Source of the DNA: Nemophila menziesii
Taxonomy: Eukaryota > Streptophyta > Magnoliopsida > Boraginales > Hydrophyllaceae
Length of the DNA: 64,000 nt
Direction: 5' to 3'
NCBI GenBank assembly: GCA_029959085.1
Contig: JARWIR010000005.1
Span: 1,614,501-1,678,500, forward strand
The translations under genes and the position numbers were made by a program. How positions within the stretch are numbered: position 1 is the stretch's first letter; each line of letters opens with the position of its first letter. Below are positions 1-12,000 of this stretch, piece by piece. The notes below the pieces were generated by a model. The model worked only from the letters and a program-made list of their open reading frames with translations. It was not told where the DNA came from and searched no databases.

Positions 1-3000
1 ACGAGAATCTTCAGATTCAATCATTTTAAAAAGCAACTCGAAATACTCAGCAGCATTTTCACCAGCTAAAAGAGTAGCAGGTAACAAAGTCATGAGTAAG
101 TTTAATAGCCTGAACCTTCTAGAAGAGCTTTGACCACATAACAAACTAATCAACATACACATCTCAGATCTTATAGACTGTGAACAAGCGCTTAGTATAA
201 GTTCAGTAACCCATGACCCAAGTTCAAAAGATGGTCTTTCGTTTTTTACTGTTTTACAAGCACGTCTTTTCCATCTAAGAGCATATTTCATTACTAAATA
301 ATCGTATCTATTTGAACGAGACTTTTGTAATCCTTTAACTGCTTGAGTCATTTTATATTGACGCCTTACAAAATCTAAATACGAAGCTCCTTTTTCCCAT
401 TCAGAGTAGCTTAGTAACTGAATATCTTGTGTCTTTTGTGACCCGTCCCAGCTTTTTTCTGACTCGGAAACTGAACTTTTTTCGTCTTTTTGCTGAGTCA
501 CTTGTTCATCAGGTTTAGGTGGAGTACACGCTTGAGAAATGATTCTTAAACAAGGGAGTATAACATGTTCAGATATAGCAGGATGTTTCGCACCTAATTT
601 AATAGAAGAAAATAGTAACTGAAACACAACTCTAAGCCTCGATTCCCAAAATTCATCGGTTAATGAACAAACATCTGATAATAATAGTAACTCTTCTCGT
701 GTAGCTACAGCTATATCCATAGATCGATGATGTTCTAAACAGTACATAACTTTCTTCTCGATTAACCCGTTTAACTCAGACACTGCGTTCGAATCACCCT
801 CGGAAAACGCACATAGAGCTGCTCTAGCTTGTACACGCGCTGTTTTTGGACCATGATGAATATTATTCTCGAATAATTCAGACAAAACACCTGCTCCAAC
901 TAGTTGCTTTTTAGACATTGAATGTTTCGATAAAACCTGTAACATTTCAAGACATTGTGTAACAAAAGTAGTTGCACAACCATAACAGCTTTTCGGAGAT
1001 CGAGACACAACAAATCTTGAACCAGTAATAGCACTACCGGATTGCTTCTGATGCAAGTAATTCATTAAAACGCGTCTAAGACCTTGTAATGTCTGAACAC
1101 TTTTACTAACGGAATCAAACGCAGCTTTACATTTCTCACCATAAAGTACACCTAAAAGTGCAACTTTACGATTAATCTTACACGAAGGACCAGGTAAAGA
1201 AACCATCATTTGTTGAACAGAGTCCTTTTGTTGAGAATCCATTTCATTTTCACCAATACTCGAAACAATTTTCAATAAAGGCTTTTTAAATCCCAAAAGC
1301 TGTTGATACCTTCTATGTGCGTTTTCACTTTCCGATTCAATAGCAGCTAAACCTCGTTTCATATCTTCATCATTCTCCATACTATCGAAAGTAAAACTCG
1401 GTTTCGCAGTAAAATTAAACTCGAAACGTCCGTATTTACTGTACCCACATTCATTACATAGAAACGAATCGAGATTCTCGTAGTTAATATTACGGCATTG
1501 TCTACATTGATACGCGTTTTCATGACAGTTATTACATATCCCATGTTTATCCGTAACAGGTCTACTACACCTCGGACATTGTAAAGGCTCGAGTGATAAA
1601 GCTTGAAGATTCTCGTAAAAAGAATCTAACTCAATCATGAAATTACACGCAGTAATAGGAATCGGAAAATCAACTTTTAACTCCGTTTGATTAAACGCCA
1701 GGTGGCAACTTTTCGCTCGTTTCCATAACGCCCAATTATTCTTCAATTCAGATAAATCCGCGACAGGTCGGTTATTATAATATAAATTCAACACTTTGAC
1801 CGATTTTGACTTTCGAGCATCGTGAACATTCATGGTCACGTTTTGTATAGTATAACTCCCGGTACATTTCACGATGATTCGATTATCAGTGAATTTTGTT
1901 TCAGATTTTAAGCTTTCGAGTTTCATTCTACTGTAAGGTACTTCAGGTGAGCTACACGCTACACAAGGCTCACTTTCGAGATAATAACCATCAAATTCAA
2001 CCAATCCACTTAATGTATTGTAGATTCGTGAATTTGGATGATTCGCTAAAAGCTCGTTTTGTGAGTGGAGAGTTTCGAATATGCATTGAATTACATCTGA
2101 AGTCATGCATTTATCGATTATTTCAGTACTGTTAGTACTACCTTGTTGTTTATTACTATCGGGTACTTTACCTAACAAGGTAGTAACTAAATCTGTGTAC
2201 TCAACTATGTTTTGACCATACATAGGTAACGAAATTACTTTTTGTAAAAGGATATTTAAGAGATTTTCCTTGTATGATTGTCTCCCATGATGCCATAAAC
2301 CATAAAGTACACTCTTAGCTTCTGATCGAACAGAGCTTGAATTCCATTCTAATAAGAACATATCGATAAATTGCTTCAAAACTTCTCCGTTTTTTTCTAA
2401 AAACACATGTAAAACCGGTTCCATATCTAAATAAGATTTCTCAGAAGAGCTCGATTCTCCATCTTCACCTTTCTTCTTCTTTTTGGATTCGGAAACTTTT
2501 ACCACATCCTTATTTGTATTATCCGCTCCATCAGCTTTTACCACATCTTTTCCAGAATAAAAAGCTAAACTCAAAAGCTTCAAAGCTTGAATAACACATT
2601 CTTCACCAAAATGAAAAGCTCCGTTTAACAAAAACGTTAAAAACTCGCCATGTCTTAAACAATACTTCTGCCAATTTCTCGGTCGAGCAATCGCCACCTC
2701 AGCCATAGTTGATAAACACTTCACGATTTTAACACTTCTCTCATACGAAATCAAACTCTGAAAACCACCGGATTTTTCTATATGTTTATCCAGCTTTTTA
2801 ACTTCATTCGAAAATTGCCAAGAATCTCGTACACTGTAATAATGCGTTTTACTCCCACATAAGTGTAAAAACAGCCTCCTCGCGTATCTTCTAACAAAAG
2901 TTGTATGAGGATTGTTTATATAACTGCAAAACACATCTTGAAATCCATCTAACTTCAAATCCTTTACATTAGGAATCCGATACAGCTTCTCTTTATCTTT

Positions 3001-6000
3001 ATCTTTATCCCCAGATTTATCATGCTTTTCCGGTCGAATCAAACTATACACCAACCTAAAAGTATTCTCCAATAATAACCGATGATAATCCGCAAATAAA
3101 TCCGTACGATGAGATTTCGCGTACGAATCAGAAAAGAACGGAGAAAAATTGCCAGCTGGCAATTCTCGTCTCACAGTTAACGAAGCACCACATCCCGCAC
3201 TATAAGAAGTTTCACCAGCAACTGAAGGAGATTTAAACACATGAACTAATTGTTGTAAAATGTCCATTAAATAGTTAACGAAGGATTGTTTTCTAATGAA
3301 GCTACAAGCTTTCGTTAAATGAGAAATGAAGTCATTTTTCTCGTGAACATCTACAGAAGATGAGGAGGGTGTAGTTACGTTTTTATCGTGTGTATCGCTG
3401 GATTTTGGTGCGGATCCAGATCCATCAGTACCGGGTTGATTCCAGTTTCGTAGCATTAAAGTGAAGAACATGAAGATTAGTATTAAATCTTCTCCAAAGG
3501 AAGAGCGGTTTCTTGCTGTGAATTTGTTGTTTAGATTTATTTCGTCTAAAAACCATTTGACTAGTTTCTCCAAATCTATGCTTTCGGGGTCGAAACTATC
3601 GACAAATGGTCCGCCTATGGCTGATGATAGTCTGTATATTAGCTGCATCACTGGAACAGCCTGATGAAAAGAAGATGATAACTAGAAGTTAGTCCAGCTG
3701 TACAATGAAATATTCTCTCAGTTTGTTATAAATTAGTTGTATAAACAGTTACTTACACATTATTTGTATCTAACTACCAGTTATATATGAGCTAGTTGTA
3801 TTGTACAGAACACAATTAATGAAAAGATATAATCAGGGGCGAAGTCAGTATTTTTGGTTGGGGAAAAATTTCTTTTTGGACTTAACTGCATTACAGGTCC
3901 CTATATTATGCAAAAAAATGCACTAAAAACCCTATATTATACAAAAATTGCACTATTGGTCCCTGATATTCATTTTTTTTTAATTTATAACACTACAAGT
4001 CCCTATATTATATAAAATAACCTATAATTTATTATACAAATAAAAAATATTGATACAAATAAAATAAATTGAAGCTAAATGAGACATAATTAAAAAGTTG
4101 GGGGGCCAAGTGAAGATTTGAAAAACTAGGGGGGCCAAGTGAAGATTTGAAAAACTAGGGGGGCCAAGTGAAGATTCTGAAAAACTAGGGGGACAAGTGA
4201 AAATTCTAAAAAAACTAGGGGGACCAAGTGAAAATTCTGAAAAACTTTGGGGCCATAAGGTTAGTCTTTTTTCGAAATTCGGGGGAGGGGGGGGGGCAAG
4301 TTTTTCAGAATCTTTACTTGGCCCCCCAATAGGGGTTTCTAAACTTTTATCAAACCATAGGGGGTATTTTTGGTATTTTAATCTTAACAAAATGAAAATA
4401 TTGTTTACATATTTTCTCACCTGAACACCAGAAGTAGTCTCCATCCATCCTTTAAGCTGTTCAAGAAGCTCCGAGAGTAAAAGAGAATTCACAGCTCGTT
4501 TCGAAGCAGATATAGTAACAGGGTCAATAACAGAAGCAGATTCATTTTGTTCCAGCTCATGAATCGGCCCACCAGAATTTTGCATTTGAACGCTGACATC
4601 ACTCACAGGTACCGTTCCCGCATCGCTTAGCTCATCAGTCACAAACTGAATCTCACTACCTTCTCCTCCTAAATTCTCCATTTCAATAGTTATAGCCGCC
4701 ATTGGATGATCTCTAGAATGTGGTGGAGGAAGTCTATTTGCATCTAAAACCTCGTAACACGTTTCACATAAATCGAAATCCGGGCAAATCGTACAATGCC
4801 ACCTTCGCCGGAGTATCGGAACAGTTGAACATCCGTCACAACAGTATTGAACAGAGGAAGTGATTGAATCTTCCTCCACCATGACCTGAGAGTTTCCGGT
4901 CACTGCACCGGAAACTTCTGTCCGTGTAGAAGCTAAAGATGTGTTGTTCTCCGTTTCGTCTGTACCTAACATTGTTTGTTTCGGGAATGGTACTTGGAGT
5001 AGCCTCGAAGATATAGCCAAGCTGGAAATGATTCAATATAAACAATTAATACATATCTATAGTGCAGTTCTTGTTTATTATAGGGACCTATAGTGCAGTT
5101 TTTGCTTATTATAGGGACCTATAGTGCATTTCTTTAAATATTATAGGGACCAGTAATGCAATTAACTAAAAATAGGACCTATAGTGCAGTTTTTGCTTAT
5201 TATAGGGACCTATAATGCATTTTTTGCATATTATATGGACCACTAATGCAATTAAATAAATATAGGGACCTATAATGCATTTTTTGCATATCATATGGAC
5301 CACATATGCAATTAAATAAATATAGGACCTATAGTGCAGTTTTTGCTAATTTTAGGGACCTGTTGTGCAAATAACTAAAAAAAGGAACCTATAGTGCGAT
5401 ATTTGCTAATTATAGGGACCCATGGTGCGACCAATAGTGAAATTAACTTGTGATTCTACATTCACATGCAGAATACACTGAAAAAAATCCAAAATGCTCT
5501 CATCATTTTCATCTTGGTTGTATATATAAATGGATGGAGAGAAGTGAAAATTGTCCGATTTCTATAACAAGGTAATTAATTATTCATCCTTTTTCGCTAT
5601 ATTAGTCTTTTTATCTTTCAAACATAACATTTTAGTCCCTTTTTAGTCATCTTTTAGCAGAACATGTGGCAATAGCTTCAAAATAAATTTAAGAATTATA
5701 GTTTTTTTACCTGCTGGAAGTTTGAACAGCTTCGTTTGAAGAGAGTAATAGTTTTTTAAATAAAGAAACAGCAGGAGCAACAGATTCTTTCCCATGTAAG
5801 GCCAAACACTCAGCGTAAGAATAGATAAGATCCACGGAAGCCATAACTATATTGTTCATAGTTTGTGTATCGGGTTGCTCCATTTCCAAAATACCCCATA
5901 ATACTTGCATAAGTCCATCAACTACTACTGAACCTACAATTTTTAAATCAACCATGTATTTACTTACTATTTACATATTATATGCAAGTAACATAAGATA

Positions 6001-9000
6001 TAATAAAAAATTACCATTCATCTCAAGAAAATTAGCTAAATTTGAGCGACGATGAAACGCAATTTTAGATACAGCACGCATTTGTGCTGTGAACTCCTCG
6101 ATAATCCACCCAGCTGTGGTCCCACCAATTCCAAGTTTCGAAGAAAGCATACTACTAGATTTCACTACTCCAGTAAGACATAAAGTGTCCTTAACCTATA
6201 AGCAAAAAAACATATAATTACTGACACATCTTTACCTAGATTGAATTTAACAAGCAAGAAAAGAAAATTACTTGGTGATATATCTCTCGTTTAGGGAAGA
6301 TAGCTTGAAGAACACAACAAGCAGCAGTTTGTAATAAAGCTTCACGGTCACTTTCGAATATAACTTCTAACAATTGCTTAGACCTAAGCTTACTCAACTC
6401 CATAGTACCTTCAAGAACCTTCGAACACAGAGAATAAATCCTCGATAAAAGCTTAAGTCCATCAGCTACTACTTCCTCTTGAACAGAAGCAGATTGTGAA
6501 GTACGTGACTTTCTTCCTGAACTAACAGTAGCTTTATTCCCAAGTACACGAGCTTCCATATCCAAAACAGCATCCATTTTCTCTTTCCATCCAAACTCAT
6601 CTTTGGCTCGTCCATAAACTTCTAAAGAATCGATTCTTGGTAATGCGGACCCACTAAAAGTGGGCCCGATAATAACAGTAAATTCTTCATCAGCGAGAAG
6701 AGATTCCGCTACTGTGAATGGGATGTCATACCAAGATCTCATTCCTTCATCTAGTTTAATCTCTCGTTGGAAAATAGTGAATATTGAAGGTATATGACTT
6801 GCCGAAGTATTACCCACGTGTATACGAAGCCCAACCATGACTATATCAGGATTCGAATTTGATACAGTTATCTGAAACAAGACAAAGATATCACAATATT
6901 TTAGAAAAATACAATAATAAGCAGAAATTAATAATTCAAGCAACGTTCACAGGTGTATGCGTAAGAGAATGATTGTTTAGGCAAAAAACAAGCATCATCA
7001 TGCTTGTAGTACAAATTTGACTTATTTTCAAAATAGGTACCTATAGTATACAAAAGTTGCACTATATTATACAAAAACTGCACAGATAGGTTCCGATATT
7101 ATACAAAGATTGCACTAACATAAATAACAAATATTCATACAAATGAAATCAATTTAAGCTTAATGAGACAAATTTTACTTAATTGCACTGAAGGTCTATA
7201 TATTATACTAAAATTGCACTAATATGTCCCGATATTAATTTTTTTTTTTTTGAATTAGTTACACTAAAACAAATAACAAATATTCATACAAATGTGATAA
7301 ATTGAAGCTTAACGAGACAAATTTTACTTAATTGCACTATAGGTCCCTATAGTATAAATAATTGCACTAAAGGTCTCTATATCATACAAAAATTGCACTA
7401 ATAGGTCTCGATATTTTATTTTATTTTTAAATTCATTACACTAATACAAATAACAAATATTATATTCATACAAATGTAACAAACTGAAGCTTAATGAGAC
7501 AAAATTAAGGAGGGCGTGAAGATTCTGGGGGGGGACTATAAGTTTAAAATATAAGAAGTTGAACAAAATAACAAAATTACCTTAAACCCAGCAGGAGTTG
7601 GACTTTCCAAAAACCCATCTTCAGAAGCCAAAGTTTGCTTAACACCTTCAGCATCACCATTCCTAATAGCTTCACCGCTTAATTTCACATCAGAAGTTAT
7701 ACAAATCGTTTTCTCAAAAAACTCAAGCGGAAATTCCGGTTTCGCCCCTCCATAAGCTTTATTCGTAAGTATCCCCGGACCAAGTTTCTTTAACTTATCC
7801 GATACCACACTAACTCCATTATTTGTCCCGTGAGAGTAAATCTGAAGACTCCCATCATCATGTAATACAAGACAATGCATTTTATCTTTCGATAAAGGCT
7901 TATAAGCAGTTATACCAACTAAAGGTGAAGCTGAACCTACAGCATGTCTCATATTTTGTACAAGTACATCTTTTTCACCCATCGAAACAGCAAATGAAGC
8001 GTTCGATTTTAGACTCGAAAAACAAACAAATAATCCACTTCCGTTAAGTAACTCTTTCCATCTATGTAATCCAGCTGGCGAAACTTTACCTTCTGGTTCA
8101 TTCTCGTATATAGCCGATACTTCACTAAGTGAAGTAGCATCGGAGTTTAAACGACCCACAAGGGTCCCACCATCTTGATACGATACAAACAGTAATTTAT
8201 AACTTGCGGAAAAATACAAAGATGAACCTCGCGCACGTGTGTCCTTTCCTTCGATATGAATTATCTCTTTTAACGGTTTTGCCCCGATATTTCCTTTAGT
8301 TGATATTTCAAGCCTGTATAGAAAACCTTGTTCCGAGAGTACGATAAGATATAACCTCCCTTGAGAAGCTACAACAAGTGTAGCATCTATAATCGTATCA
8401 TCTGAAAGTGTGAAATAATGCATAGGACTAATATGATCTTGGGACAAATCATGAATCTTGATAAACCGATTTGTAACCACCATTAACTGAACTTGAGAAC
8501 CTGGAACCCAATCAATACGTCGAATATACGCACCTTGTAAAGCTAATTCAATAGCTAATCGATCACTCACTTCACCTCGATGATTCACAGTAAGAACTTG
8601 ACAATCTTCATATCCCGCTACAGCTAAATAATTCTCAACCAATGGATTGAAAATAAGATGCACTATTTCGAAACGCACAACATTTTTCGAAACAGGCTTT
8701 ACATTCGCTTTATCAGCTGTAACAGGTGCTATAGTAGCTTGTCCAATAAGCTGTCCCACATCAAATATCGCCACCTTATCACCTTCTCCAACAGCTAATC
8801 TCCCTCTTGTACTAACACTAAGTAACGATTTCACAAGCGAACCATTCGCTAAATGTGTTTTAAGCTCTTTCGCATTCGAGTAATCAGTTTTTATCTTTAA
8901 ATCGAGGGACCCACTTTTGTACGCTTTCTTCAACTGCAATAAATCGGTTGAGTAACTAACAATTTTATCCTCACCTAGTACAACATTTCTGTCTCGTGAG

Positions 9001-12000
9001 AAATACGAATCTCGTTTCGCTGTAATAGAAGGTAATAACGAAGAACAAAGAGATAAAACACGACCTTCAACATCAAGTTCTTTAAATAACAAACGTATCT
9101 CATCTTGAACCTCCTTAGGAATCGATAACTTGATTGAATTATCAAGTTCTAAAGAAGGATATTCATCGATATCCGAATCAGAATCAGGTAAATCTCCGTT
9201 TTCCGTAAAAGGTAAAAAAGATTGAAAGTTACCGGAGTTACCAGATCCACGAGGTGGTGGAGGATTAGAGTTTCCGGTGAATTTACGAGGCTTTAAACAT
9301 TGACAGCTGGTACCTCGAACACCTCCGGCCCCACAATCACAGAAAAAGCGGCTTGATCGAGAATAAACAACGCGATGTCCACGATGACAAACTTTAGCGC
9401 AAACAGAGCAACAACCTTTGGAAACTGTAAGATCACATGTATAACAAAAGTACCAATGCTGTTCCATAAAATTACTTCCACTAGATGTAAAGGAACAAAC
9501 TTGAGAAGCGAGAGATCTTTCACTGTTTAAATCTTCTTCATCGTCTTTATACAAACCAACTACTTCTCCATCTGATGTTCCATCATCTTCATCTTCATCT
9601 TCATCAACAGAAGTTGCGTCATTATCTAGAGACGTTGGATTAGACGGAAGAATTATAGCCCTTGGATTAATGGACGATCCAGTAACGGGTCCCACTGTAC
9701 TTGAGATAGATTTTGAAGATGGTTTCTCGAGTGTACTTTTGTTCGACCCACAATCATCTAAAACCATTGCTAAAAAGCCGAAAAGATATTTTAATCCGTG
9801 AAGTGAACGCTCATTTCCAGCTAATTTCTCAATGAGCAATACTGTGTGGTGTAAAAGTGGCTTAATTAAAGCCTCACCTCTCGAAAGTTGAACGAGGAAA
9901 TTGAAGTAAGATTTCGATATACTCGAATCATATAACGTAAACGCGTTATCAAGTGAAACCAGCATTGAGTTGAATAAATGATTGTGTAGCTCTTTCGAAG
10001 GTGATGATGATTCACTAGATGATGTCAGCAAACACAAGATAAAATTCATAGTTGATTCTCTTAAAAAGACTGAACTTTCTTTTCCATTGGATCCTAAAAG
10101 CCTCTTTTCCAGCCATTTTGACAAGCTTTGAGAGTCCAAGTTCAAAAATCTCTTCTGTAACTTCGATTTAAGACCAAAATACATCTCTCCGTTAAAAAGT
10201 TCAACAAAGAAGTTAAGAATCTTTACATTAACTGCTTCTGAATCGCAACTATCAAGTGAATCAATCAGAATCGACAAATCACCACGCTGTAACCCATAAA
10301 GATCCTTAACCTTGTCCGATATATCCTCGAGCGAGAAGTAAAATTTGAAAATGCTAATCTTTAAAGGATCTTGCCTTAAACCATCGAGTAAATCGATAAA
10401 TTTAGTGACTAAGCATTCATGAAGTGTACTGTTCATGTATCCACTTGATAAAAACTCTTCCAATTGCTTCAATACAAACAAGATACTATAATCAGACCCT
10501 TCACATCCTTCACTCAAGCTTTTATACACAGCTTCACATTTTCCATGGAGGGTTTCGAAAACCCTATCAGATTTTACAGACAGTACACATTCAAGAATCT
10601 GACGATTCATCTCCGTATCAGTACAAATAACCCTCTTAGCATTTTCGATGTTTAATAGCCCATTTAGGACAATTAAAAGTCCTCTAATGTTAAGGATACA
10701 AGAAAGCAAGATACTACTAGGAACTTGATCAGTACAAGGTAACCCGAGTAAGATAAAGTTCCAGAACATTTTGGATGGTATCCCTTGACTCATTTTCTCG
10801 ATAATTGAATCTGATTTTAATAAAACCTCGTAAAGTGAATCCAGATTAGACGTACCCTTATCAAAAGCAGTATGTTTACCCAGTAACAAAGATGAAACTT
10901 TTTCAGTAGATTGTTGAGCATTATCGAATGTTAAAACAAAAGCTTTCTGATAAACTTGTAAATACTTCTTCAACAAAGATGTTACTGTTCTCGATAGCTT
11001 CAGAAATTGATCAGAATTACTTGAACTTGAGATTATCCCTTGAGTTAAAGAAAGAAAATCTTCATCCTTGGGAGACTTTTTGGTGGGTCCCGAGATAGAA
11101 GTGTCGAGTAATGAAAGCACTAAAGTTAACCATGAGCTGCTCTTTAAGAAATCCCAACCTAGATCCATAACATCCTCTGATATGGGTAAATTGTATAAGT
11201 GCTCAAGTAAGTTCATTACCATAACTGGAAAGTTAACACGTTCCTTCATTACACGAGAATGGTTTATTACTAAATGACTAAAGTAAAGAACATGTTCCAT
11301 GTTCAAAATCTCGGGCATTTTTTGCTCACTCCATGAAATAAGCAAAGGATCGAAAGTAGATTTCATAATAGGAACATCCCAACAGAGGATAAATATATAT
11401 CTTTCTACGATCAAATCCTCGACTTTTCCAGCTTTTTTACCATTCCAGAACCCTAAAACCCGTGCAAAAGAAGCGTATAATTCACTCCAATTCAATCCTA
11501 ACCGTTCAATCGCTGGATCTGGATCGTTTATATGAACAGAAGCAGGTGTGGGACCTACGTCTATTAATTGATTAAGCAAACCGTTTCCGAGTGATGCTTC
11601 TTTCATCCATGGACTCATTAGCTTCTCCAATACAACTGATGCGTAAAAGGGTAGCTTGTTTGTATTACTAGATGGATGTAATACACTAATCTGAGCTTCC
11701 TTTAATTTCGATCTGAACTCTAGAAGTAAAGAAGAAGGACAAGCTTGAGGATAAAACATCATGTGTCGAAGCACTAGGATTAAACGTGACACAAGAAGTC
11801 CCCAATAAGATAGCTGTAAACTATTGAAAGAGCTTGTAGGAGTATCGATACTTTTAAGTGATAAAAGTATCGTTTTCGCATGCCCAGATTTTTCTTCTTC
11901 GGTTGATAAATGAAAAGCCATTAGTAAAATCTCGATATGAAACAAAGAAGGAAGAGTTTCGAGAAAACCCTTGGTTTCCGACATTTTTCTCGCTTTTTCT

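Noticed and set aside
4022..5020. 332-codon minus frame as a separate gene
   Set aside because: The first two thirds is BIG exon 8; the frame then runs through the donor at 4420 into the repeat element, giving Pro-rich repeats such as LAPLVFQIF.
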